Below are positions 1 to 7,932 of a stretch of DNA of 64,000 nucleotides, piece by piece. Within the stretch, counting starts at the first letter, position 1. Each line of letters starts with the position of its first letter. The position numbers and the translations under genes were made by a program. Below the pieces are notes generated by a model, which searched no databases, was not told the origin of the DNA, and saw nothing but the letters and a program-made list of their open reading frames with translations. The stretch is from a virus: the IMG/VR virus record IMGVR_UViG_3300031918_000008, positions 1-64,000 of that record; one strand, 5' to 3'.

Positions 1-1273
1 TATAAGTTTCCTTCAATGTTTCTATAATTAAAGAATTCATATAATTAAGTGTCTTGCTTTTATCACTTATATAAGCAGTTACATAAAACTTTAAATTTAT
101 TAATTTCAAGTCCATATAAGATAAAATATCTGTAGGAGGTTTTTTTTGATAAATATCTTCTACTAACTGTGTTTTTTGAGAGGTAGTTAAATCAGTTCCA
201 GAATCATTAGCGGCAGTTATATAAACACAATTTTCTTCACCTGAAATGAATGTCCAAGGATCACGATTATTATCTATGTTTGTTTCATAGCTTCCCCAAA
301 CATTTGCTTTTTTTATATAGCTAAAACTATTTATAATTGTTTTATAGTCCTCAGAAGTTCCAGCGCGTTTACCTGCTTGATAAAATTTTGGAGATAAATC
401 TCTTAGTTTATCTATATCAATTTCATCAGTTCCCCCTGAAATTTCAGAAGTATTTGTTACATATAGATCTACTAATTCACTACTTACATTATAAATATTA
501 CTATCTATAGTATCTATTAAATTTGTAGAATATAAATTACCATTTAAACCAAGTGTTTCTACATACTGAATATAAACAATATCACCTGCTATTAATTGTT
601 TTCCAAATATTCCATCGCCAAATTTTATTTTTATACCTGTCATGTCAGGTAAAGAATCTATATAAAAACAATAAGCATCACTACTTGCATCATAAATTGA
701 GTCAACTGGTTTGGCTTGTATATTATTTACATAAATAAACAGAACAGTATTTTCTATACTATTATTGTTTAAAGGAATAGTTTCAAATTTCGATCCAGAA
801 GCAGTGTAAGTATAAGATTTATAAATTCCTTGCATAACACTTACATCACAAAATAAAGCAGAAGTTGTATATAAAGTATCTTCTATACATATATATTTTG
901 TATCTTTATAACTAAAAGTTGTAAATAAGGGAATTGGAATATTTTTAGTAGGATACTCATAAGGAGTAGCTATATTAAAATCTTTAGAAATGGAAACTCT
1001 ACAAGTTCCTTTAGCTCCTATTTTTCTAGGAATTGCATAGTTATGAAAATAACTTTGAGTTACCAAGCTACTCATGTTTCGTGCTAACTTCCATTTATTT
1101 TCACGAGTTAAATACTCATCATATAACATTTCATATGCAAGCTCTGTAGCAATATCTTCCAATAATAAAACATTAGTTCCATATGAAGTCATGTCCATAT
1201 GATCTGCTTTTGTTTTTAGTGTATTATATAATCTATTAAAAATAGCGGTATAGTTAAAACTTGCTGTGCTCAT
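1..1273 (-). CDS. Baseplate wedge protein, gp6/J-like (partial, 3' end outside window)
   Basis: The open frame starts at ATG 1273 (SD AGGA 7-8 nt upstream) and runs off the left edge, giving about 424 visible residues. Near residue 215 it has the baseplate-J/gp6 signature: KFGDGIFG followed by AGD, then YIQY and G-LNGN. In T4, gp6 forms the ring of wedge dimers that opens when the sheath contracts. The neighbour upstream is gp25-like, 9 nt away, as in T4 where gp25, gp6 and gp53 form the wedge core. The missing C-terminus should hold the gp6 dimerisation region. Confidence 0.8.
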   Translation of the reverse strand, partial: MSTASFNYTAIFNRLYNTLKTKADHMDMTSYGTNVLLLEDIATELAYEMLYDEYLTRENKWKLARNMSSLVTQSYFHNYAIPRKIGAKGTCRVSISKDFNIATPYEYPTKNIPIPLFTTFSYKDTKYICIEDTLYTTSALFCDVSVMQGIYKSYTYTASGSKFETIPLNNNSIENTVLFIYVNNIQAKPVDSIYDASSDAYCFYIDSLPDMTGIKIKFGDGIFGKQLIAGDIVYIQYVETLGLNGNLYSTNLIDTIDSNIYNVSSELVDLYVTNTSEISGGTDEIDIDKLRDLSPKFYQAGKRAGTSEDYKTIINSFSYIKKANVWGSYETNIDNNRDPWTFISGEENCVYITAANDSGTDLTTSQKTQLVEDIYQKKPPTDILSYMDLKLINLKFYVTAYISDKSKTLNYMNSLIIETLKETY

Positions 1274-1282
1274 ACTTTATTC

Positions 1283-1669
1283 CTATGATCCTAAATTATT
1301 TACAGAATCGTCATAATTAAAAATTGTTTTAAATAATGGTACATAACCTATTAATTTAATTTTCCATTTTCTATTAGCATAATCAGGAGTAACACTTAAA
1401 CTTACTGGTTCTATAGTAGGATAAAAATCATTTTTTAATCCATCCTGAATTGCTCTTTTAAAACTTATTGCATTATCATCTGATAGTTGCTTTCCTAAAT
1501 ATTGTAAGATAGTTCCACCAGAAGTACTTTTAATACGACTAAATTTTGGGCTTACAATCCATTTAGTGAATGATTGCTTTAGAGCTTCAGAATCATATAT
1601 TTTTTTTACTTGCCCTTGTGAATCTTTTTCACCATACATGTCCAAATCAAAAACAACGTGTTCTACCAT
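1283..1669 (-). CDS. Baseplate wedge protein, gp25-like
   Basis: 128 residues, the usual size of the gp25/GpW family (T4 gp25 has 132). The central block (DSEALKQSF, GGTILQYLGKQL, then a ISFKRAIQDGL helix and a SLSVTPDYANRKWKIKLIG strand pair) follows the gp25-like fold: an N-terminal interaction helix, then a small alpha/beta domain. In contractile injection machines this protein nucleates sheath polymerisation. The ATG lies exactly 5 nt after a TAACTATT late-promoter motif on the minus strand and has no SD, so the transcript is probably leaderless. Confidence 0.75.
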   Translation of the reverse strand: MVEHVVFDLDMYGEKDSQGQVKKIYDSEALKQSFTKWIVSPKFSRIKSTSGGTILQYLGKQLSDDNAISFKRAIQDGLKNDFYPTIEPVSLSVTPDYANRKWKIKLIGYVPLFKTIFNYDDSVNNLGS

Positions 1670-1674
1670 AATAC

Positions 1675-1682
1675 AATAGTTA
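1675..1682 (-). promoter_or_regulatory. Late promoter motif TAACTATT, leaderless arrangement
   Basis: On the minus strand the order is TAACTATT, GTATT, then the ATG of the gp25-like gene. If the 8-mer occupies -13 to -6 as in T4 late promoters, +1 is the A of the ATG. Confidence 0.6.
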
Positions 1683-1688
1683 TGTTTT

Positions 1689-2045
1689 TTAATTTTTTTG
1701 AATTGTATACTTTTTAGAACTTGAAATATTAATACTTACAGGAAGTGAAGGATAAGGCTGTAATGAGCCATTTCCTACTATAGGTGTTGTTGTTAGAGCT
1801 GCAACAACTGAAGTCCAAAAGCTTGTTAATATACTCTGTAATTCTGTATGACTTACCACATCTAAAGTGCAATACTTTACTAAATGAGCTATAATTTGTG
1901 TTGAATCTTCTTCCCATACAGTTTTAATTAAATTTTTAGATTTTATTTTTTCTTCATCTGAAATATTTAAAGCATCAATTTTATCACAAGTAACTTTAGC
2001 TATAGCATCCCCTAATTCATTTCCTGTTTCTGATATTCCTGCCAT
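1689..2045 (-). CDS. Unknown baseplate-cluster protein
   Basis: 118 residues from ATG 2045, chosen because AAAGGAG lies about 11 nt upstream. An earlier in-frame ATG at 2072 would overlap the spike gene and would place that SD inside the coding region. The first 80 residues are predicted helical (ELGDAIAKVTCDKID, EEKIKSKNLIKTVWE) and the tail is Pro/Ser-rich. I do not recognise the family. Its place between spike and gp25-like genes suggests a small baseplate or hub accessory protein. Confidence 0.6.
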   Translation of the reverse strand: MAGISETGNELGDAIAKVTCDKIDALNISDEEKIKSKNLIKTVWEEDSTQIIAHLVKYCTLDVVSHTELQSILTSFWTSVVAALTTTPIVGNGSLQPYPSLPVSINISSSKKYTIQKN

Positions 2046-2061
2046 AATATAGACTGCTCCT

Positions 2062-2763
2062 TTATGTTCCACTTATTGTATTACCAGTATGTAAAGTACC
2101 AGTAAAAGGATCAACTACCAGCGCACAAAATCCGCCTGTTCCTGTAGGAGCACAAGATCCATTAACTTCTAGTGATCCTCCAGTTACATTAACTTTTAAT
2201 CCATTAAGAGTTATACTTACTGAACTTTTTACTATTGCTTTTCCATCAGAAGGGAGTTCTATGCTTGATTTACTATTATAAACTTTTATTGCTTTATTAA
2301 CAGTATTTGCAAATAAGTTCCCGTCTTTATCATGAAATACATAAGTTCCATCTTTATAAATTGTACCTCTTTCAGAGGTATTATTATTAAAAAAATCTAA
2401 ACTTCCTTCAGAGTATAAATAAAAATCTAAATATTGATATTCCTTATTGGATACTTCTGATATACTTCCTAATGCTGTTGTTATAATATCAAAGTCAAAA
2501 AAAGATTTTCTATTAAAATAATCTAAGTAATATCTACGTTTCCAAATATCATCAATTAAACACCAAACTATTGTATCTTTTTTTGGGGTCTGCTTTTTCA
2601 TTTCATCACCATTGGTTCCGAAAAAAGGCTCAAACCAAGGCAAATCATCATCTTTTAATTGCTTATCATATAATTCAGGTAATATACGTATTTGTATTTT
2701 TCCTAACTTATCAGGATCATCTATATTAGATACTTTTCCTCTATATAATTTAAGTTGTATCAT
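2062..2763 (-). CDS. Baseplate central spike protein, gp5/VgrG OB-fold type
   Basis: 233 residues. The N-terminus has the gp5/gpV OB-fold signature (G-KVSNIDDPDKLGKIQIRILPE), which seats the spike on the hub. Residues about 130-200 are short repetitive beta elements (IKVYNSKSSIEL, AIVKSSVSITLNGLKVNVTGG) typical of the trimeric beta-helix needle. The last 30 residues contain two Cys and a C-terminal H-T-G, which could cap the tip. Unlike T4 gp5 there is no lysozyme domain, so cell-wall digestion must come from another protein. It lies directly downstream of the gp27-like hub gene. Confidence 0.7.
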   Translation of the reverse strand: MIQLKLYRGKVSNIDDPDKLGKIQIRILPELYDKQLKDDDLPWFEPFFGTNGDEMKKQTPKKDTIVWCLIDDIWKRRYYLDYFNRKSFFDFDIITTALGSISEVSNKEYQYLDFYLYSEGSLDFFNNNTSERGTIYKDGTYVFHDKDGNLFANTVNKAIKVYNSKSSIELPSDGKAIVKSSVSITLNGLKVNVTGGSLEVNGSCAPTGTGGFCALVVDPFTGTLHTGNTISGT

Positions 2764-2772
2764 TATAACCGC

Positions 2773-3963
2773 CTAACTTAAAAGTTTATCTTTCATATTA
2801 AAAGCAGAAGAATTAAGCTTTTTCATTGTTTTACGTGATATAACAAGTTTTGTATCAGCAGTATTCTTTTGTCCATTCCAAGTATGAAAACTACGCTCTA
2901 TCAAATACTCTCCAGAATAATTTAAACTTGCAGTAGTTTTATCACTACTAGTACTATCATAAATAGTTATATTTACATTTACTCCTGCTGTAAGTAATGG
3001 ATTAAGCGGTAGTGTTATAAGAAAACGCTCAAGCGCAAAAGTATTCCTCATACTTTGAATTTTTATTCCTTTATTTATTTCTTTTAGCCCTGCTGTTTCT
3101 GTATCATCTAATAATTCAAGTACTCCTGTTATATTTTCTTTATCTCCAATAATAGGTAAATCACCATAACTTTCTGAAGGATAATCTGTTATATAATCCT
3201 CTTCCAAATTAATTGTATTATCATCACCTAAATTAAATATTTTTCTATGACGCTTATCATATGTATATTCTGCTCCTGTTCTAAATCGAGAAATATTAGT
3301 AAAGGAATAAGGACTAATGTTAGCTAAATTACCATCACTATATTTTAATTCATATTTAGCGTTATCATTCATCATTGCTATATAATTTCTAAAATGAAAA
3401 GTATTATTATTATCTATAAAACAATAAAAAGGAGTATCTTTAGAATTATTAGAATAAGCAACAGGTAGTAAATAATTTTCTATAAAATCAAAATCATAAA
3501 CATTAGGCTGAAAATATTTATCAGTACTTCCACTATCATTTATAACTATATGCTTATCATCAAAATAAGTACCTTGAATTATTTTTTTAATAATTTTACT
3601 AATCATTTCATTGTAACTTTTTACTTTTCTACTCTGATTTAATTTATAAAAATGAACTAATTTTATATCTATAATTCCATTTACTTTTCCAGTAGATAAA
3701 GTTGACTTTAATTGATCTGAATCTATACAATAAGCATTAGTTATAAAATTATCTTTATATCCAAAAGATAATTCTATTTTTTGACCTTCAACACTCAATA
3801 GATACTCTTGATATAAACCATCTGAATCATTAAAATATAAAGTACATTTAGGAAAAATAGAATAGATAGAATCACTCATTACAAATGATATATTTATAGG
3901 AGAAATTTCAATTACTTTATCATTCAATTTAAAATCTATTTCATAAATATCATTGAATACCAT
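2773..3963 (-). CDS. Baseplate hub protein, gp27-like
   Basis: 396 residues, against 391 for T4 gp27. The N-terminal beta domain (FNDIYEIDFKLNDKVIEISP, SFVMSDSIYSIFPKCTLYFND) and the following KSYNEMISKIIKKI helix match the order in gp27/gpD-like hubs, whose trimer joins the tail tube to the spike. The next gene is the OB-fold spike, as expected for a gp27-gp5 pair. The start overlaps the stop of the upstream gene (position 3963 is shared). The assignment rests on pattern, length and context, not on a database match. Confidence 0.65.
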   Translation of the reverse strand: MVFNDIYEIDFKLNDKVIEISPINISFVMSDSIYSIFPKCTLYFNDSDGLYQEYLLSVEGQKIELSFGYKDNFITNAYCIDSDQLKSTLSTGKVNGIIDIKLVHFYKLNQSRKVKSYNEMISKIIKKIIQGTYFDDKHIVINDSGSTDKYFQPNVYDFDFIENYLLPVAYSNNSKDTPFYCFIDNNNTFHFRNYIAMMNDNAKYELKYSDGNLANISPYSFTNISRFRTGAEYTYDKRHRKIFNLGDDNTINLEEDYITDYPSESYGDLPIIGDKENITGVLELLDDTETAGLKEINKGIKIQSMRNTFALERFLITLPLNPLLTAGVNVNITIYDSTSSDKTTASLNYSGEYLIERSFHTWNGQKNTADTKLVISRKTMKKLNSSAFNMKDKLLS

Positions 3964-4328
3964 TATTTACTCACAATATTTTTTATATAAAAAGAATCAA
4001 AATCTTTCTTATCAGGTAAATTTAATGTAGTACCTATATCTTCCTTTGATAAAGAAAGTCTATTATTAAGCCATAATGTTAATTCATCATATAAAAAGAA
4101 GTCTTTATAAAGATCATAAATTAAAATATCTAATCGATATACATCTCCTTGTCGTAAGCGCTCTTCATATACTTTTTCTGTATAATCAAATTCTTCTATT
4201 TTAAAAGTACAAATATCAGGATAAAAATTACCTTCAGAGTCTGCTTGATCTGAGTCTTGCATAAATAAATATCTACTTGATGTGCTATTAGGATTTGAAT
4301 TATTAGACACTTGTAGTACTTCCTCCAT
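3963..4328 (-). CDS. Unknown baseplate-cluster protein
   Basis: 121 residues; starts inside the end of the preceding gene (26-nt overlap) and ends at the start of the gp27-like gene, so translation is probably coupled. The first 25 residues are Asn/Ser-rich and likely disordered. The rest contains YTEKVYEERLRQGDVYRLDILIYDLY and a C-terminal LSKEDIGTTLNLPD segment. Small hub proteins with this RQGDVYRLDxLAY-like motif accompany gp27-type hubs in other myoviruses; I treat that as suggestive only. Confidence 0.6.
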   Translation of the reverse strand: MEEVLQVSNNSNPNSTSSRYLFMQDSDQADSEGNFYPDICTFKIEEFDYTEKVYEERLRQGDVYRLDILIYDLYKDFFLYDELTLWLNNRLSLSKEDIGTTLNLPDKKDFDSFYIKNIVSK

Positions 4329-4983
4329 TAGGAATTTCAGTTAGATTATCTATCATTTGAGTATTAGCAATATCAATAGTCTGAAACTCTAATCGTAAGG
4401 AACCTTGCACAGGATATCCGTTTGAATCTACTGCCATAGAATAAGTAGGCTCAGCACTTGTTATAATAACACTAGATAAATAAATAAAGTTTCCAATGCG
4501 TAAAGATAAATTGCCTTTACTGGTAAGATGACCCCATACTCCATTTATTATTCCAGACGTTTCACCAAGCTCTTGTTTAAGTGCATCACGTATAGTAGGG
4601 CCGGGAGCTTGTAAGGTATAAGCATCTTTACTACGAGTAGGAACTACTAATTTTAATACTTCACTCATTGGTTTTATTACATCTTCTTTACCTGAAGTTC
4701 TCATATAAAAAATAGATTCAGTAGAAAAAGATATTGGATCAGTTTTTTCCCATACTTGAAATCCTGCCACTGAAACTACACCTGATCCTAATTTCTGTAA
4801 AAAATCAATATTGGATAAAGTACTTATTAATGGATTTGACTCTGAACGCATTAGCTGTCTAAAACTTGAAGATATTTTTAAAGATATTTCTTCTGTATTT
4901 ATAATTGTAGCATTAGAAGGTACTAATGTACCTGCAAGTCGAAGTTCTATTATATTTCCGCGAGGAATTTTCATTATGCTCAT
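4303..4983 (-). CDS. Baseplate/tail-tube junction candidate
   Basis: 226 residues from ATG 4983 with SD AAGGTG. Mostly beta-structured, with a Gly/Pro-rich centre (RSKDAYTLQAPGPTIRDAL) and a C-terminal block RIGNFIYLSSVIITSAEPTYSM followed by SLRLEFQTIDIAN. The order tape measure, this gene, hub, spike is where T4-like phages keep proteins linking tube and hub (gp48/gp54-type). The similarity is not strong enough for a gene name. Confidence 0.5.
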   Translation of the reverse strand: MSIMKIPRGNIIELRLAGTLVPSNATIINTEEISLKISSSFRQLMRSESNPLISTLSNIDFLQKLGSGVVSVAGFQVWEKTDPISFSTESIFYMRTSGKEDVIKPMSEVLKLVVPTRSKDAYTLQAPGPTIRDALKQELGETSGIINGVWGHLTSKGNLSLRIGNFIYLSSVIITSAEPTYSMAVDSNGYPVQGSLRLEFQTIDIANTQMIDNLTEIPNGGSTTSV

Positions 4984-4985
4984 AC

Positions 4986-7346
4986 TTACACCTTAAAAAT
5001 ATCTAAGTTAATTTCATTACCAGAAGAAGGAGCTACTATAATTTTTGAACTACTAATTATTGCCTCTCGTATCTCATCTAATTTTTCAAGTATTCTATCA
5101 ATACTAATAGTTGATTTACTATTATTATTTATATTTGTAGAACTTAAATCTTTCTTTGTTGCATAAACATTATCATCAGGAGATATACGAACAAAACTTC
5201 CATCAGAACGAACAATACCATCATTTATACTTGCTTTAGCTCCACTTGCTGCTTCTCGTTCTTTTTGTTTATCTGTAACATAGCTGGTAAAATTAGAAGT
5301 TAAATCAGCTTTCTTTTTATCATTAAATAATGACCCTATTAAATCTCCTATGTTAATTTTACCTGAAAATATAAATCCAAATATATTAGATAAAAAACTA
5401 AAACTATCTTGTATTGGAGTTAAAATATATTTATTAAATAAATCGGGAACAGTTGTGGTAACTTTATTAAATATATCTCCTATAAATTTTCCTAATGGAG
5501 TAAATAAAACAGTCTCAGCCCATTTAGCTACATTCTTTATACCGCCCCAAGCCCGTGTGAAAAATCCACCCAAAGGAGATAATACATAAGTCGATATCCA
5601 AGTACCTATGCTTAAAAAAGCATTACTAATTCCTGATATAGCACGAGTGAAAAACTTTCCAACAGGAACTATCATGTTATTAAATAAAAATGACCCTATT
5701 AAACCACCCATTTTTACTATATTTTTAATTACTACTTTATATAAAAATAATCCTACTTTTTTTCCAATTCCTTTTATTCCTTCAATCATTTCACCAATCA
5801 TAAAAAATTTATAAAACCATTTCCCAGCATTTACAATAAAATTCCCAATAGGTGATATTATATGATCATATATAAAACTTCCAATAAATGAAAAGAACTT
5901 TCCTATAGGGGTTATTATCCACTTATAAGCAAAGCCACCTATAGCATCTAAAGCTTTGGCAATACGCTCTCCACCAATAAAACCAATTATTCCACCTACT
6001 ACAGCACCAATTAAACCACCTAAGACTGTACCTACTACTGGAACAAAACTTCCTACTCCTGCACCAATAAGTGCCCATTTTCCCATATTTTTAAATGCGC
6101 CTTTTATTCCCTTATCTGCTCCTCCTAAAAATCCTCCAATAAATCCACTTATTTTAGAGGTCTTCCAGCCTGCAAGCATTCCTTTTATCCCGTCTATTAC
6201 CATCATAATAAGACCAGAGATAATCATAGCCTTAGGGCCAGCTTTTCCTAAAAAGTTAGCAAATTCTTTACCAAATAAAGAAGGAAACTTTTTAGCAAGC
6301 AAGTTACCTATATTTTGAAATAGGTTTCCTTTAAATATAACTTCAAAAAGTTTACCAAAAAATCCACCAATTAACGGAAGTAGTTTTTTACCTAAGTCTT
6401 TTAATCCACCACCAAAGGCAGTACTTAAAAGATTTGAAAAAAATCCACCTTTTTTTTCTTCATCATTTTTTCCTTTTTTTCCTTTTATTAAATGATATAA
6501 TAACAAACTACCCATATCTCCAATTTTAGCAACATCTTTAAGAGTAGGCTTTGTTTTAACTATTTTTTTTGCTTCTGGATCTGGCAGTAAATTATTAATT
6601 GCTTCTGGAACAAAGGAATGACTTTGACTTGGTTCATCATCAAAATCATCAGGAATTTCTTTCTTTCTAAAAGGTGACCTGCTTGAAGATCTGTAAGAAT
6701 CTTTTTTAGAACTGCCTTTCTTTCTATTTTTTATAGCCCCACCGATTTTTTCACCTATATCTATACCAAAACTATCTTCAACGGCAGTAGTAACTAAACT
6801 TAATGGCCCTAATAATGCTCCAGTAAAACCATCTTTATTCTTTTTTACTTGAGAGCCAATGGCTCCCATTACTCCCTTACCACCTGCAAGGATGCCCTTT
6901 GCTACTGGATTAAGTAAACCTATAACTCCTTTAGTTTCCCACAAGTATTTTCGTGTTTGCTTTTTATCTATTTTTTCTAATCGCTTATCATATATATTTT
7001 CTTTCTTTTCAAGTTTTTTTATTTGTTTATTTATCTTTTCTATACTTAAACGTGCCTCAGCAGAGTTAGAAATTTCTAATTCTTTTTTAAATAATTTTAC
7101 TTCATCATTAAGCTCTTTAATTTTCTGATCTGCATTTTTTTTATTAATTATTGTAGCAACTTTCTTCTTATCAGATAAATCCTTTTCAACTCGGCGTTCA
7201 GCTTCTTCCATACGTTTTATACTTTTTTCAGCATCTAATCCAGACTTTCTAATCATTTTAGTAAAAGCGTCTAACCTTTCAGCTAATAGCTCATTAGTCT
7301 GTTCTTGAGTAACTTGATTCTTTTTTAATACTGGAATAAGTGCCAT
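4986..7346 (-). CDS. Tail tape measure protein
   Basis: 786 residues. Residues about 10-135 are a highly charged coiled coil (KRMEEAERRVEKDL, NKQIKKLEKKENIYDKRLEKI). Residues 145-700 hold repeated hydrophobic, Gly-rich membrane-active segments (GAVVGGIIGFIGG, GKWALIGAGVGSFVPVVGTVLGG, KFFSFIGSFIYDHIISPIGNFI). The FI-PIG repeat recurs several times. This is the classical composition of a tape measure, which sets tail length and enters the host membrane on ejection. It is the longest tail gene on this strand, directly upstream of the baseplate hub genes. Several plus-strand open frames inside it are shadows of its low-complexity sequence. Confidence 0.75.
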   Translation of the reverse strand: MALIPVLKKNQVTQEQTNELLAERLDAFTKMIRKSGLDAEKSIKRMEEAERRVEKDLSDKKKVATIINKKNADQKIKELNDEVKLFKKELEISNSAEARLSIEKINKQIKKLEKKENIYDKRLEKIDKKQTRKYLWETKGVIGLLNPVAKGILAGGKGVMGAIGSQVKKNKDGFTGALLGPLSLVTTAVEDSFGIDIGEKIGGAIKNRKKGSSKKDSYRSSSRSPFRKKEIPDDFDDEPSQSHSFVPEAINNLLPDPEAKKIVKTKPTLKDVAKIGDMGSLLLYHLIKGKKGKNDEEKKGGFFSNLLSTAFGGGLKDLGKKLLPLIGGFFGKLFEVIFKGNLFQNIGNLLAKKFPSLFGKEFANFLGKAGPKAMIISGLIMMVIDGIKGMLAGWKTSKISGFIGGFLGGADKGIKGAFKNMGKWALIGAGVGSFVPVVGTVLGGLIGAVVGGIIGFIGGERIAKALDAIGGFAYKWIITPIGKFFSFIGSFIYDHIISPIGNFIVNAGKWFYKFFMIGEMIEGIKGIGKKVGLFLYKVVIKNIVKMGGLIGSFLFNNMIVPVGKFFTRAISGISNAFLSIGTWISTYVLSPLGGFFTRAWGGIKNVAKWAETVLFTPLGKFIGDIFNKVTTTVPDLFNKYILTPIQDSFSFLSNIFGFIFSGKINIGDLIGSLFNDKKKADLTSNFTSYVTDKQKEREAASGAKASINDGIVRSDGSFVRISPDDNVYATKKDLSSTNINNNSKSTISIDRILEKLDEIREAIISSSKIIVAPSSGNEINLDIFKV

Positions 7347-7377
7347 AGAATATAAAATCCTTTAAATATAAAACTAT

Positions 7378-7791
7378 TTATTTTTCTTTAGCTTTTTCTT
7401 TATCATTCTTTGCTTGTAAAATTTCTTTAGCTTTTTCTACTTTATCAACAATAGACTTATCTATATTTTTTCCATTTCTATTGATGAAAAATTGTAAAGC
7501 TTTTATAGCTCCTGATAAATCATCGTGATTCTTCTCAGCTTCGCTCGCGATTTTTTGTGCAGAACTGTCTTTGAAAAAACCCTCTCCCGGTTTCCATCCC
7601 TTATCTTTTTCTGCATCCTGAATAAATTTTTCATCTTCCTGAAATTTATTCATATGAGACTCTAATAAAGTGGAAACATACTTTTTGTTAGTTAATTCTG
7701 AAAGAATGTTTAAATTAATATTTATAGTTTCAACTATTCTTTTAGCTTCTGATTTGCATACTTCTAATTCAACTTCTTCTAATACTGTCAT
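7378..7791 (-). CDS. Unknown helical protein upstream of the tape measure
   Basis: 137 residues, mostly charged helix with a Lys/Glu-rich end (AKEILQAKNDKEKAKEK). No recognised domain. Immediately upstream of the tape measure, where contractile-tailed phages usually place tail-assembly chaperones, so that role is possible. It is the first gene after a TAACTATT motif on the minus strand, so it probably heads the tape-measure/baseplate transcript. Confidence 0.6.
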   Translation of the reverse strand: MTVLEEVELEVCKSEAKRIVETININLNILSELTNKKYVSTLLESHMNKFQEDEKFIQDAEKDKGWKPGEGFFKDSSAQKIASEAEKNHDDLSGAIKALQFFINRNGKNIDKSIVDKVEKAKEILQAKNDKEKAKEK

Positions 7792-7812
7792 ACTTACCTA
7801 CTTACTTACTCT

Positions 7813-7820
7813 AATAGTTA
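7813..7820 (-). promoter_or_regulatory. Late promoter motif TAACTATT upstream of the tail operon
   Basis: Minus-strand TAACTATTAG; with +1 placed 6 nt downstream (7807) the leader to ATG 7791 is about 16 nt and contains AGGT as SD. Confidence 0.55.
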
Positions 7821-7932
7821 GTAAATTGATAATAGAAAAATTTATTTATTAAATATTAAAAGACAGATATACCATGAAGAAAACTTTGAGATTGAATTTT
7901 TTTAAAAAAAAGATGTGCCAAAATTTATTTTA

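Noticed and set aside
553-738. 61-residue plus-strand frame near the left edge
   Set aside because: Lies opposite the gp6-like gene, whose conserved FGDG motif shows the minus strand to be coding.
5350-7128. Plus-strand open frames of 68-120 residues inside the tape measure gene
   Set aside because: They are Pro/Ile-rich antisense shadows of Gly-rich membrane repeats; no SD, no promoter and the minus-strand gene explains the region.
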